Shown: positions 27,400 through 40,750 of the stretch, piece after piece | How the letters are laid out: the number at the start of each line of letters is the position of its first letter | Position numbering within the stretch: the stretch's first letter is position 1 | Source of the DNA: Myripristis murdjan | Lineage: Eukaryota > Chordata > Actinopteri > Holocentriformes > Holocentridae | DNA length: 64,000 nt | Assembly (NCBI RefSeq): GCF_902150065.1 | Contig: NC_043998.1 | Location: forward strand, 6,554,501-6,618,500 | Direction of reading: 5' to 3' | Notes under the pieces: model-generated | Told to the model about the DNA's origin: nothing | Databases searched by the model: none | What the model saw: only the letters and a program-made list of their open reading frames with translations | Made by a program: the position numbers and the translations under genes

Positions 27400-29661
27400 A
27401 TCGACCTTCCCCCTTGTCCCGTCTCTACTTGTCCCCTTGGCAGCACTGATTCGAGACCTCTATTGTAGCGCTACTCACAAAAGCTCTCTGTGCTGCTCAC
27501 ATATTGACTTTCAAATGACCAAGGTCTCAAGGGGATCAGTGCAACACTCAGCATGGGAGATTCTCCTTCTCTGGGAATGCCCATACATCAAATTTTGCCA
27601 TTTTTCATTCATTCTGTAAAACTGAGATTAGGATGCGCACCATAAATGCATCTGGAATGTGATTAGAACCATCACGGTGGCAGAGGAGGATAAAACAGGG
27701 ATTTCCTACACTGTATGGCTGAAATTGAGCTCACAGATTCACACAATGTGTAACATGACTAACGTTGCCAGGAAAACTGCACAAAACCTGACACGGTTCA
27801 AAACATTTTATATCCTCTTTATATAAGCCGTTAATGCTGACAAACTGTTAAATTGTCACCGCTGTTTTAATAACCGCTTGTGTATGTCTAGCTGGCGTAA
27901 TTATTCAATTTAAAATCATGTTTGACTTGATGTGGCACAATGTTAGGGTTTGTGACGTGTATCAAAATATTTTTGCCAGAACTTGATATCAATATTGTGA
28001 CAATATCACATAGTAGGGACGACTATCGGTGCTTTCATAAGGTATTTACACACAAAAGATCTTTGATAAATCATTAATTAATGAAGCTATAACAACTGAG
28101 CAAGTAGCAAATATTCCATCCCATTACCGTGGTAATGGGATGGAACACAAGATCATTAAAACATTTCACTACATATTTGGCGCTAACCGTGTGTTCAAAA
28201 TGTGAGATAGACACAGAGACGATCAGCCCTCCTCACTTTCTTTATCCTCTTGGCCAATCATTCAAGGTATCACGAACAGAACACCATTAAGAAACTAAAT
28301 GGTGCAAACAGACATGTATGGATACCCCTAAAATGTGATGGTAGCTTAGATAAGGGCAGGCATACACTATTAACTAGTGTCTTAAGTGGAGATGATAGGC
28401 CCGTGTTTTGCAGCATTCAGTAGTATGAGGTTTCACACAGCCGAAGTCTTGGGCTATTAGATATCCCTTTTGTCCAGTGTCTAGATACCCTTTCTTTTGT
28501 GTGTGAAACATTTGTGTCCTCACTGACCCTTTTACAAGAATTTGAAGCCACATTGGCCTCAAGTCTTCATGACTTCAAATTAACTCAAGATACAGGCTGG
28601 TAAGTTTTGATCTGCTCTATTTCAAGTCAGCCGGGTAAGACAGTGGCTTCGTTCTGCCACATCTCATTCTTACCACCGAAATTTATTCGGTTTCTGCTTT
28701 CACTCACGGTTATTATGGTCAGATGCAGCAACCACAAGTTTAAAATCTTTCTTACGCAACATCTTTGACGTGCACCCCCATTCACAGAATCAAGTGCATC
28801 CTTGCAAAGACTTAATGACAACAGGCCACTGTAAAATGATAGTGAGGAGGTCAGACACTAATGTCCTTCTTACAACAATTCAAGTCACTACAATGCAGCT
28901 GAGGGGGGGAAACTGCCCACCATTAGCATCTGAATGGGCCAACAGGGGAATTCTTAAGGGGCAATCCAAGGAAGATACCAATCTAAGAATGGGTCAGGGG
29001 ACAGGTAGCATTACAGCATCTTGCGCTGCCAACAATTGGGAGCTGCAAGATTCCATCATGTTACGTAACCGGTGCCTGCGATCCAAGAAACGTGCTCAGG
29101 GCTTGGTTAAGGAGCGGGAATGTATGTGCGTGTGTGTGTGCGTGGTCCACTTGAAAGCTTAACTCAGTGGATACGCTGCTCATCAATTTTCCCATCAACT
29201 GTCTCTATAATGAGATGATAAATGAAGGAGAAAAAAAAATAAAGATGCTGCACACTGATTTTCTTTTTTTTCTAGGGTGTCTCACGTGTCTGCCTTTTAT
29301 GATTTACTCATCACAGCAGATTTAGCAAGAGGTGATTATTGTAAACCAAATAAGAAAAGCATGGAATCGCTGCCTTTAGAAAAAAAATGTTTGCCTCTTT
29401 ATTCTATTACATGAGGAGGAATAGACATTTTATAGACACAGTCAAAAACCACTAATGCATGAGGGGGAAGTCAGAGACACTGTTGTATTGTTGGGCCTAG
29501 CGACATAGTGCTTTGGTCTAAATGTACAAAATTACCATGTTGTATACCTCAATATGTAGAAGTAGCAATAGAGTCTATATGGGTATACATACATTTCATT
29601 ATTTACAATCATACACAATATATTTACATAATAAATAGTTTTAGTACGATGGCATCTGGTT
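27400..29661. other. tectb to Dickkopf-like gene intergenic region
   Basis: About 2.2 kb upstream of tectb and downstream of the Dickkopf-like gene. Mostly AT-rich single-copy-looking sequence. I see no exon, tRNA or recognisable mobile element. The longest open frame (28770-29162, plus) has no family features. Confidence 0.5.
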
Positions 29662-31237
29662 TCAGGGTTTGGCCATTTGGCAGGTCCAACTCGTAGGGTC
29701 AGGTTGGTAAATAAATTCCCTCCTAAAAGACAAACAAAGCAAGACTGGGACTTAGAAATCAGGCAGTTTATCATTGACACTAACAATAAGTTGAGAATTC
29801 TACATCTTAACATCATTTTGGAGCTCCAACAAAAACATTTAAATAGTTATATGAGTATACTGGCTATATATCTACAATATGTCACGTAATATAAAGAAGT
29901 GTATCCTTTTTTTATATTGTCGGTAATATCAGTAAATGGTTTTGGCAGGTTTCATTACATCATGGCCAATGGCTTTTGAAGTGCATGATTTTTTACTCAA
30001 AATCTGACTTTGTTCAGTAGTTACTCATTAAAAAGTGATTGCTCCTTTCAGAAATTCAGATTCAGACCGTGAGCAGTGTTTGGATGCTATACTTACTCTC
30101 TCCAGTGTGGTGCACTGTTTCCACGACACAGTAGTCCCTCATCACATGGGCAGATCTGGTTGATACTGAATGCCAGGCCGCCGTCAGGTACATAGCAGCT
30201 CTCACCACGCATCAGGCGCCTCTTGCACACCTGCTCACCGTGGTGGCGGGCACAGCACATGGACGGCCCACAGTCTCTATCCACTTTACACCTGGCACCT
30301 GGATAGAAGGAGCACCCATTAGTCTCCAGTCAAGTTTTATTAGATTCAGCTGAGTCTATTGTTAAACATCATTTCTGTTTTAAGCCCCTCTTGGACAAGT
30401 TTATCTGATAAACCCAAACTATTTTCCTCATTTTTCAAGTGAGATTCTCAAAATCAGACTGCACCCAATGTCTTGGAAGAGCAATATGATTTAAATGTGT
30501 CTGTGGATCCCTCAGAGTTTCTTTCTTACCCTCTTGTCCATTGGGGATGCTGCGGTGGCACTTCCCAAACATGCAGCTGAGTCCGCGAACACACTGGGAG
30601 TCCCTGCGACAGTAATGGCCCTCCCCTCGAAGAGCCACACACAGACCGAAGTGGCGATCGCAGGAGAAACCCCGCCCACAGGCTCTGTCATGGTCGCACA
30701 CACCCTGCAGAAAAGAGCAGAATATTTTCAGACACTGCGACTGATACGCTTTCAACCACTCAACAACTGTGTGTTCTGGCTGTGGAAAGACCTTCGTGAA
30801 ACCCTGCCCTAACTTACTGACTGCAGCATTTTAAAAACAATGAAATGAAAATGTCTAATCTGTCACTAAGTCATCAAAAGCCAGTTTTAATTTGAAAATG
30901 TGCTTTTGATGTGCATTCATCCTCTGACCACTGACACTGATTTCAGAGCTTGGTTGTGCTGAATGCTTCTAAAACACTATGTTATTATACAAATCATAAA
31001 ATGTCTTTTGCTGAATTTCTGCAGGAATATTTGTGATATACCTGTAAATAGCAGAAGGATACAACATGCTGTACTGAGTCTTACCATGGATCCTTTGGCT
31101 GCAGGAGCACTGTCCCTGATTGTCCTCGGCCCTTCCTTGGGAGGGCTGTGAGGCATGTTGAGCATCCAGGCCCAGATTCGAGCCTCTGCCCAGGAGGCAC
31201 ACAGACACAGGCAGACCAGCCACAAACTCCTCGACAT
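29662..31237 (-). CDS. Dickkopf-like secreted cysteine-rich protein
   Basis: Probable secreted ligand or antagonist with two colipase-fold cysteine domains, the architecture of Dickkopf Wnt inhibitors that bind LRP5/6 or Kremen. Exons on the minus strand: 31237-31085, 30704-30530, 30298-30097 and 29722-29662; phases 0, 1 and 2 agree and give 196 codons. Signal peptide about 1-20 (MSRSLWLVCLCLCASWAEA). CRD1 (residues 54-100) has 8 cysteines instead of the usual 10. CRD2 (113-191) has 10, with CCARHHGEQVC very like the CCARHFWSKIC stretch of DKK1. The linker is only 12 residues, as in DKK3, while CRD2 looks more like DKK1/2/4. Exon 4, reached by a perfect GTAAGT donor and a CTTTTAG acceptor, supplies the tenth Cys and the end TCQMAKP. 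A TATA box lies upstream. No known dkk paralogue matched clearly, so no symbol is given. Confidence 0.85.
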
Positions 31238-31475
31238 CTCCACACAGCCAAAAAGCAAAAGACCACAAGAAAAGAAAAAGGATAAAGAGCCGGGTGGCAG
31301 AGCGGTCCAAATGACTCAAGGAAAAAAGGAAAGAAGAGTCTACTGCTGTGCACAAAAACAAAAGAATATAGTTGATAGTGTCTATCAAGAGAGAAAATGT
31401 GAATGTTTTCTGAAGCCAGATGTTGCAGTCAGTGTAGAAGTTTGGTACTAAGAGGCTCTATCTAGTTGACAATGG

Positions 31476-31483
31476 CTTTTATA
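31476..31483 (-). promoter_or_regulatory. TATA box of the Dickkopf-like gene
   Basis: TATAAAAG on the minus strand, 239 bases upstream of the ATG at 31237, would give a start near 31450 and a 5' UTR of about 210 bases with no intron needed. Confidence 0.6.
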
Positions 31484-33849
31484 GGTCACCAGGGCTTGAC
31501 TCCCCCATGCCACGCTGTTTGTCCAAGCAACAGGGTAGGAGGAGACAATTAGTTGTTAATGGATTAACTAAATTGCCCAGGTCACCCCCCCCAAACAAAC
31601 ACATACACACACACACACACACACAGAGCCAGAAAATAGTGGCAAAGTGACCAGCCGTGGAGCAGGGGAAAGGAGAGAGGGGAGATGGGACGGGGCCCTG
31701 GGAGGGGGTTAATGGACATGATGGGTTGACAACAACTTCACACAATAGGGCCAAGACAAGCACCTCTCCGGTTTATCTCCTCTAGACAAACAAAGTGGAG
31801 GACAAAAGCAGATAAATGCATGACATGTTTCACTGGTCACTGAGTGACAGGACGGCCAGGGTCAGCGGGGGCCACAGCGCTAAGGATCCTGGCCCCAAAC
31901 ACTGGACAAACACCCCCACCTCGATCACCCCGTTACCCCCTACCCTACCCCACCTCAGACCCCACGCTGGGAGCAATTTGCAGGAGTGCACTCCGCAGAC
32001 GACCCCGTGATCTCATTAAACGTAATTATCATCAGCGATTAGCTCTCAGGGGGAAGGGGAGCGGAGGCGACACAGGTTCCTCTGGGGAGACAAATGGATT
32101 CATTCGTACATGTTTTTCATCGTTGTGATTCTGGCATGCTGTCTGCACCATCATACGAACTCAAATCAGTTGTAGTGAAAAGGAGGACAATTCGTATATT
32201 CCTCAGAGTTTCATAATTGATGCACGTCTCAAGTTATATAGAAACAGGTTTAGAAAAATGCAAGCCACATGTTACAACTATCTATCCAAAAATTGATTTG
32301 CAAGGTTGCACACAGTAGCTGCATGTCATCTTTTCTCCCTCTAACTGTGGTTTTATGAGGCATTACTTTTTCTGTGTTTATTTAACCCTCTTACTGTCTG
32401 AGCACCGGAATTTCACTCTCTGTATAGATGCTGTTTTTTGTCACCCCACTGTAAGATGTAATTTATTGTATTTGCTACAGCTGCAGTTTGCTACCTGGAG
32501 TGAGTGAGTACCTGTCTACCTAACATCTGGCCTATTTTAAGCTTTACATTTTTCCCAATCCATATCCAAGTTCTCTATACAGCTGCATGAACTGTTTTCA
32601 TACCGCGGTCACACAGATGCAGATGTTGCTGATTCATGAATTGTGTTGGACATGACAAAATCATTATATCGCACCCTCATGTTTTCTCCCCTCCAAAGGT
32701 CTTAACACTGTAACTGACCTGGCTATGTCTGGTCTTGAAGGTGGCAATGGTCACTGAGCCTATTTTGGCTATTTAATACTAAATTGATAACATCTGCAAA
32801 TCTTCCTCACACCAATACAACAGGGCTCACAGTCCTGCTTATGTTTCAGCTTGCACCCTAGCTCATATAGAGCCTGGGAGTGGCTGTCTTGTATGGGAAA
32901 AATGTATTTTGTGGTTCATACGCCTATGATCTATGAAAGATGCACTATAGCTGCACAGAAAATGTGGAAAAAAAATAAAGAGGATGTGCACAAAATAAGT
33001 TTAAATATAGAGGTAGAGTAGCCACATCAGCCCCTTCTTTGAGAAATGGGGTCTCTCTCAAAATACCTTCTTGTTCTTTTTCTACTTTATGTTGCATTTG
33101 ATGTACTGGCTAGTGGCCAAAGCATGATTCCAAAACAGACAAACAAACCAAACATAAAAACACTAAAGACTGAGGATGGATAAGACACCTTGGAAAGAAT
33201 GTTTTCTGCAAGTAATGATTTGGCATTTTTAACTGACCCTAACCCTAACTCAGCTAAGACCATGTTTTGGCATTCTACACACACTACACCTCAGCAGCAT
33301 TTGCAGATTATTTTGCAATAGTCCACTGTCCACACTCTGATGCCCTGAAACCATACCTAGAACTTTTGCTCCATCCAACTCACACCTCCACTATGAGCAT
33401 GAATCAAGTGATTATTTGCAGCTCTCGAAAACATGACAATCCTACATTACTGTTTTCATAAAACTTAATCTTCCTCCTCTGAACACAATGCCAGACCAGC
33501 ATTTTCAGATTTAATCACCTTGGAATGTGCTTTCAAATAGTCACATTTTTGTGGGTAGAAAACACTGGCTTAGTGTTGACAGAAGATCAATAAAAAAAAA
33601 GATGCATTTTCAAATTTATTAAGTTTTGTGTGGACATGACACCACACGCCTCGAGGCTAGGATTGCGCCCTGTCCTCCCACCTTATTCAGGGGCTAGTTA
33701 CAGCCCCTTATCAATTAATGGTGATCACAGTGGAGATGTTGTAATGCTGATACCCTGAGAGCCTGGCCTGCTGTGTCAAGACGTCCCGCACGAGCCTTCC
33801 GACTCTACAAGAGCAAAAACACCAGACTGCTCACACAGGCAGGTCTCGG

Positions 33850-34300
33850 GCTAGAGGAGGCTTGTGTTAGATGCAATCATTACTTCTATTATACTTGAGT
33901 CAATTCAAACTGTCTGATTAGCTTTAGCTAACATTTGCATTAACTGATTTCATTAGCATAGAGTATTTTCACTCAGACTGAAATGCCTGGGTAATTGTTG
34001 TCAGTAATTTACATATTCAGTGTGGCAGACAGATGGGTTGTGTAGATATCACAGGGTCTGCACCTATCTCAGCTCCAGGTAGTTAAGTCCTTATCATAAC
34101 AGACTAACACAGACTAATGATGTAATTGGTGGTCAATTACTAGGTACAATAGCCGGGACTGGATCAGTTAGCCAAATGTAAACAAATAACGGATTTAACT
34201 ATTGTGTCATAATTATGCAACCATCTGAGGAGTTACTCAGCTGAAGATTTGTGTGTATTGATTGGCAAGTGGTAACTGATATGTGAATGGAAGAAAAAAA
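33850..34300. promoter_or_regulatory. Candidate enhancer-like segment
   Basis: Contains a perfect inverted pair of homeodomain-type cores, GTAATTGgtggtCAATTAC (34122-34140), a forkhead motif TGTAAACA (34177-34184) and several further TAAT/ATTA words and a TTATCA. There is no repeat or coding signature. Motif clustering in AT-rich DNA can be chance, so this is a suggestion only. Confidence 0.25.
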
Positions 34301-36984
34301 CAAATGTGAAAATTAAAAAAAAAAAGGTGAATAAACCATTAAATTTACTGGAAACATCATCTTGAGTTTGGCCGAGGATATTATTTCTCTCCTGCGAATT
34401 CACAAGAATCACTCATAAAAGTGGCTGACATTTTTACTTATTTGCAGTTTTATTTTCATCAGATGCAACATGTGTATTGGCAGCAAAGACCAGTGCTTAG
34501 TCACAGCAACTCCTGGCCACTTAACTTGGATAAAAAATCTTGATGACTATATTATAAATTTTGTAACTGTAACCTTTCTCTCCCTGTATCTCGGTCCCTA
34601 ATGAGGTGGTAATGGCTGCTGTAATTCTCAGATATCTGGAGCTGTTCTTATCAGCTGTCTGTTTTCCACGCCGGCAGCAGGCTCCAACAAAAGCATTACA
34701 ACTCGCAGTACGACTCCCGCTCCCCTCCCCTATCACGTTCCTTCACACATGCAGTCCTGACCTGCTACTGTACATACAGCAGGATAGTCCCCTCTTATTT
34801 GCTTAAAGCCAAAGCAGATAACTGTCCCCAAACGTTCTTACCATGTTCTCCCTGTGTTAATGACTCTGCCGATGACGTTCGTAATGAATGGGCCTGCTGT
34901 CACAATCAACACAGCTGTGGGTCTTGCAATTAGAGACTAACAAATACAACGGGCAGGGTGAATTTTGTCCATTGTAATGGATCTTGACCCCCCAGAGGGA
35001 GTTCTGAATGGTGAGGCGCATGTGGATTCAGCCCTCCCAGTGCCAAATGCAACGTCCACCGCAGGACTGGATGGACAATTTGCAATAGAAACCAAAGAGT
35101 GAGTGTGTATTCAGGGCAGTGAGAACAAGCAGGTCATGTGAATGCATCTTTTCTTCAATGACCGTAGGATTTCTGCCCCAAAATGCGCTGTATGGGGTGC
35201 TGTTTCTTGGGTTTCTTTGCTTTTCCAGTGATGATGCCCGGACCAGGTCTATTTTTTATTTTTATGTTACAGGCTGCAATGCAGTCACAATAATGTCATG
35301 ATGGTGTTGTGGCTTTCTTTATCTAGTGGTTCTGAAATTTTAGCCATGAGATTTGCGTCATATTTTCTATTCCACATCAGTTCAAAAAGTCATCTTTTAA
35401 GAACCGAGGCTTATGTAGGCCAAATTTGTTTGTGCATGTTTTCAAGATTTAAAGCAATGGTCTCCTGTAAATTATGTTTTCTACCCACCTGGAAAGGATT
35501 TTCATGAACTTGACCTGGATTGTACAACAAAGTTCTGTATGTTCCCGTGGAATTACCCTGTTCCAACCACATCCTTTACACTGATTTATTTTCATTTTCC
35601 ACACTATTAAACCCCTTTTTATCATCTGTTAATCAGTGTTTGTGGAAATTTCATGATGAAACTCATCCTTCCTGGTCATAATTTGTATGATATACGGATG
35701 TTACATAATTATTTTTGGTTATTGCCACAACTGGCTTGACGTCACCAGCTAGTCACTGAAAAACAGAAACAAAACACACTGGTCTAGTTTTGGTGGTTTA
35801 TGACAATGGTTTCTGCAGTATTACTCAGTAAAAGGTTCCAGTACTGAAACTGGACCATAAAAGGGAACATTGTCCTTACGCAGTGTCAGACAAAATATTC
35901 TACCTTTTGTCACTGGAGATCTAACTTTTCTCTTAGAATGTGGCATTATTAGGTCGCTAGTGTACCATATCCTTTAGAATTAGTTATTTCCTGTTCCAGT
36001 CCATTAAAAGCAGCAAGTACCATTTATATTCTTTGAAAGGTACCTGTGAGTACAGACGCTTTTTTGCCTTTATTTGAAAGGTGACAGTGGAATAGAGAGG
36101 ACAGATCTGGAAAAAGACAGGGAGGAAATGCAACAGGTCCCAGGCCAAACTGAACCACAGGCTATAAAAAATAGTGTGAATCCTGGAAACACTGCTCACT
36201 GTAAAAAATGCCACTGAATTTGTCCTTTCAAGCAGCTGATAAACTGTAGCTATTATTACCATTATCATAAGTTATACTCGTGGTAACAGTGGTAAGAAGT
36301 TAGTTATAGTAGTAGTCTAGTAGTGTCTTTCTGGAGTTTCAGTGGTTTCATGATGTTGTGTCTTTGGTGGTATTTGGTCATATTGTTTAATTTGACCTCT
36401 GGTGTTAACACAGTGGGGAAATAAAACCTGAGTTTCACACATACCAGTCTGAAATGTGTTAACTAAACTATTTTTGGACACTCCAGAGCACAAGTTCCCC
36501 TCACCTCCCTATCACTCCCTTTGAATAAAGTGGAAAATGTCTTCAAAAACAATAACAGCATTGGCTTTCATATTTCAATAGCCCATTGCAGAAGCATAAA
36601 TAGTTTACAGAGAATTGTAAAATGAGACAATTTTTGTTATCCGTATGTGCTACAGGTTTTTTTTTTTTTTTTTCTTCCTGAGGAGAGTTGTGCTCCCATA
36701 ACCTGTCTGTCTGGAATGCTGCAATAATGTCTAGCAGTCTACAGCTTTTACGATGTGTACAACCCAATGTTTGTATAGTCTCAAATGTGAGGTACCTTAA
36801 CTGTTGGTAAAACAGATGTTACTTGTCTGATATAGCTAATGAGCCATATGCTCATTGTCAGGCTGCTTGTAATGTGTTGGAATTGAAAAATTTTTAAGCA
36901 ATTTTAGAGCAATTTTTAAATAACTGGTGAAAAACTATGGGCTTGCTATGTGCTGTCTTTTGAAATGTGGCATGCTTTAACTAA

Positions 36985-37522
36985 TGCCCCTTTTCCAGTA
37001 CATGGTATCTACTTTCTCTGCTCTATTTGATCTTTTTTTGGTTTTCCATTCTTCGAATTGGGACAGTATCTGGTACCGGGTACTATTTTTGGAACCACGA
37101 CCATCGAGGTTCTATGTGAGTTGAGCAGATACTAAAATGTGACATGAAACACGGCAGATAATTGATTGGTCGAAGGGAAACTGGTGCTTAAAACCATGAG
37201 ATACAAGAAGCGCGACTCACGAAACTTGTGTCATAGTTGATAATCTATCCATGTCATTCTTGCTTGTTTTTCAGAGAATTTCTTAGTGACACTAATGCTG
37301 TTTGTGTGCAGCAGCCGTTTTGTGTTGGTTTAGTTGATTTTCTGAAAATATAACACTTATGTGACTCTGGCAGAGAAGGGAGGAAAAACTAGTCAACACA
37401 CCCACAAGCAACCAATGAGGTTTCAGCAAAATGTGCAAAAATCCCAAAAATTAACCAGAAGGCACCAAAAACAAGCAGAGCCAAGGTAAATAGAGTAGAT
37501 ACTTTGTAATGGAAAAGCACCC
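36985..37522. mobile_element. Non-autonomous DNA transposon (MITE) with TIRs
   Basis: The left end (TTTTCCAGTACATGGTATCT) and the right end read in reverse complement (TTTTCCATTACAAAGTATCT) are imperfect inverted repeats extending about 35 bases. The interior holds GGTACCGGGTACTATTTTTG and CATCGAGGTTCTA, familiar from a teleost MITE family. No transposase remnant. Ends are accurate to a few bases. Confidence 0.65.
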
Positions 37523-38485
37523 ACAACAGCTCAAACAAAAAGCTCTTCTACAAAGAAACGGTTAAAGTGCTTGATTGTATCCTTGCCATAGTTTGTGTAA
37601 GACTGTTTCGAGCGCACATCTGCTTGTAAGACAACATACAGTGGAGAGGAGCAGGAAAGAGAAAGAGGATGACGTGCAACAAAAGCCACGAACCAAACAG
37701 AGTGTGCGGTGTGTGTTACCAGAAAAGCCAGCAGGACAGCCTCTCGCTTTCTTAGGCTAACAGCTTATCAGTAAGCGTGCTACTATATATTGTAATAAGC
37801 CACTAGGTATCTCATAACCAACTCCACATCTGTTCTTTATGATGATATAAAGGTGGTGGCAGTAATCTTTTGTTGACATTTTTTTTTTTTTTTTTTTTTT
37901 TTTTACAAGAGGACCTACTGTACTAAAACCAATGATGACAAACCTGATTCATTGTGTTGGGTCAAACAAATACACTTACCTCATCTTGAAATGGAACCTT
38001 TAAATAAGCTGAACCCTTCTGTCTTCTCCTGGCCTCAGATGTTTGAACTGGATTTCTGGTAAGGTTTAAATCATGTTCTCTATAACCTGTTTCCAATTGG
38101 AACGAGACAGAGGAGTGTGACTCCGACTATAATGGGAAACAGCCCTGTCTCCTTTGTGCCAGGTAGAAGAAAGCAGCGAGGGTAGAGAAGAGGGTGCGAG
38201 ACAAAATATGGAGCAAGGGTCACTTGTGGCCAGCATTCACTAATCAGGTCTAGTCCGGAAAACGTTTGGCAGTTTATTCAAAAAGCATCTCACAACTGAA
38301 CGTTGCTTTCCGCCGGCTGAAATCTGAGAGGAGCATGACAGTAGTGGTCATTTCTGTCACCATAAATACAAGATTTTATCCTGGACTCTGCTTATATGAG
38401 GGGAAAATATTCAGGAATTATGGAAAGGACTTTTAAATGCCCCAGGTGAACTGACTGTCAGCAGCAAAACAGGAAGATGAACTCT

Positions 38486-38496
38486 TTCTCTCTCTC

Positions 38497-38553
<57 letters not shown>

Positions 38554-38560
38554 TACACAA
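38486..38560. repeat. (TC)n(CA)n compound microsatellite
   Basis: A TC run followed directly by a CA run. Confidence 0.95.
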
Positions 38561-39316
38561 ACACATTCTAAGCTTGAATGCAACAAGTTGAGTTTTAGCT
38601 GCTTGATCTAATTTTGCTGATGCTGCACAGATTTGCTTAAGTTTATCTAACAGTTTACAATGAATTTGCAATGAACTATCACATTAATAAACATAATTTA
38701 TAGATAATAATGGAATCAAGTGGAGTCATATTACCACTATCCTTTTTGGCAACTTATAGGAGGTGTTATGACACTATTCAAACTATTGTTTCTTCTAAGC
38801 ACATATTACATATTCATATTCATAAGTGTGACAGTGGTACCAATGTCACCATGCTGGGGAGTTAACCAGTGGAACAACTTCAAGTTAACACACTAAAGAC
38901 CAACTCCGGTAGAAGTACACACAAATTCGTTCACTAAGAAAAAATGTGTGAATGTGAAAAATGGTAAAGTTTATTAATGAACTGTTGAAAGGGAACCTGA
39001 GGAAGCAAGGGAAGGGGGTGTTACGCCAAGGCCAAAGCAAACGTCCTTAAGACTATGGGAGTATGGAAAAAATATTGAAATATTTAAAAAATAAATACAT
39101 AAAAATATTTTATTACAAAGGCAATGACAATAGAAATTCTTTTATCTCAGATATACAATTTATAACCAAGCACTAATAATTAAAAGCTATGGTGGCTGAA
39201 GGTGCCAAAGGGGGTAGACTACATCAAAGGCAAGTGTCCAAGGGGATACAAGATACTCCTCAGGCACGCAGTCACAGCAAAATGAAATTATTCATAAGGT
39301 GCCCATTTATCTAAAC

Positions 39317-39525
39317 CAGTGCTTCCCAAACCAGTCCTCAAAGACCTCCTGTCCTGCAGCTTTTTTGTCCATTTAAGGGCTTCGTGCTGATTGGCTGAAA
39401 CAGATCTACCTGAGTAGGGCGTGCATGAAAGTGCATTGGCCTTATTGGGTCACGTGTGCAAAAGTAGAGCTCCAACAAAAAGCTGCAGGGCAGAGGGTTC
39501 ATGAGAACTGGGTTGGGAACCGCTG
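39317..39525. mobile_element. hAT-like MITE
   Basis: The 209-bp element starts CAGTGCTTCCCAAACCAGTC and its reverse complement starts CAGCGGTTCCCAACCCAGTT; the inverted repeats extend about 50 bases, including a TGCAGCTTTTT word. Flanking octamers ATCTAAAC and ATCTCATC agree at 6 of 8 positions, fitting an aged 8-bp hAT target duplication. Non-coding. Confidence 0.75.
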
Positions 39526-40577
39526 ATCTCATCACAGCAGGTAGTGAAGGAAGCTCACCAAGGTGGCCAGCTCCACCAGGTGGCGCTCAGCAACAGTGAA
39601 GGAACAGATGTACTGCACTAGTTGTTTGCAGTAACTCTGAAATGGCATCAAACCAGGTGAGAATAAACACTGAAACAGTTTTCTATACTTTACCTCACTT
39701 ACACCTCCATAGTTGTGAAGCACACAACCCACTGGCAAAAACACACCCACTAAATAACTGGAGGCAAAATAGCAGCTACCAGGAACTTATAGAGGACAAG
39801 AATAATAAACAAGTTGCCCTGCAAACACAGTGAAACAAGAAGAACTGACCTCAGGCGCAAAAAGCACCGTGCTTACTTAGTTACTCTACTTTGTCCTGGC
39901 CCACACTGACCAACCCGATGACCTCAGCTGAAGTTAATTCAGCCTGTGTGACCTTACTCACTTGGAGGTCAACAGTGGCAGGACATGCAGGGGAGCCGCC
40001 CATACAGCAAACACACATTAATATTTAAAACAAACAGGCTAAGACTCCGAGACGTATGAGAGACAGCTATCTATCTCAAAGTTGATGATGAAAATGATGC
40101 GGGCTTGTGATTTTGGCTCATGAACCATGAAACCCAAACTTTACCTGTTGTGTTTGTTCAGGTCAGTATCCAAACAGCTGATGCTTGCTAAATCAATGAG
40201 CTGGTTCACAAATTGTGGAGAGGTGCTGGGGCTTACAAGTCTGACTGACTTGTCTGACTCAGCCTTCTAGTCATTTGAGACTATTTTATTGTCCCTATAA
40301 AAACAGCTTTGCTCCCCAATCTGAAGTCATTGCGTGTCTGTGTCTAAAAATGCAGGAAAACAAACATTATGTAAGTTTATGAGAAATCACAAGACAGACA
40401 CTATTTTGTGCCTGGCATTTTGCTCACTGGATGGTTAATATGTTTTGGGTTATGCCTCACAGCCAGCTAGGCAGCTCCATCTTACTGCTCTATCAGTGAA
40501 TCACAAGCCCAGCCGTTTATCATATTTATTCCCTCAGCCTGGATGGGATGGTGTGTTTGGTCGTGTGTATCTGTTGG

Positions 40578-40750
40578 CAGCTAATCTCCAACACTACTGG
40601 GCCCATCAGCTTAATATTTTTTTTTTTTTTGCACACAGTTATGACTGTATGACCTCTGGTGGTTGTGGTGATTCGACACCTTTGAAAAACCTATTTCATA
40701 CCACAACTGAGTGCTATCTCCTCTCTCCTCCCAACCATCTGGTACAGGCC
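40578..40750 (+). repeat. Dispersed repeat, copy B
   Basis: Second copy of the repeat at 13096-13290: starts CAGCTAATCTCCAACACTAC and keeps GGTGGTTGTGGTGATTC and the following CTTTGAAAAAC word. A long T run near 40617-40631 has expanded in this copy. Confidence 0.6.

Noticed and set aside
28770-29162. 130-codon open frame, plus strand, in the tectb to Dickkopf-like spacer
   Set aside because: No family motif, ends in a TG-repeat translation (CVCVCV), no supporting splice signals; length is within chance for this much DNA.
33237-33248. Telomere-like CCCTAACCCTAA
   Set aside because: Only two units; too short to call an interstitial telomere repeat.
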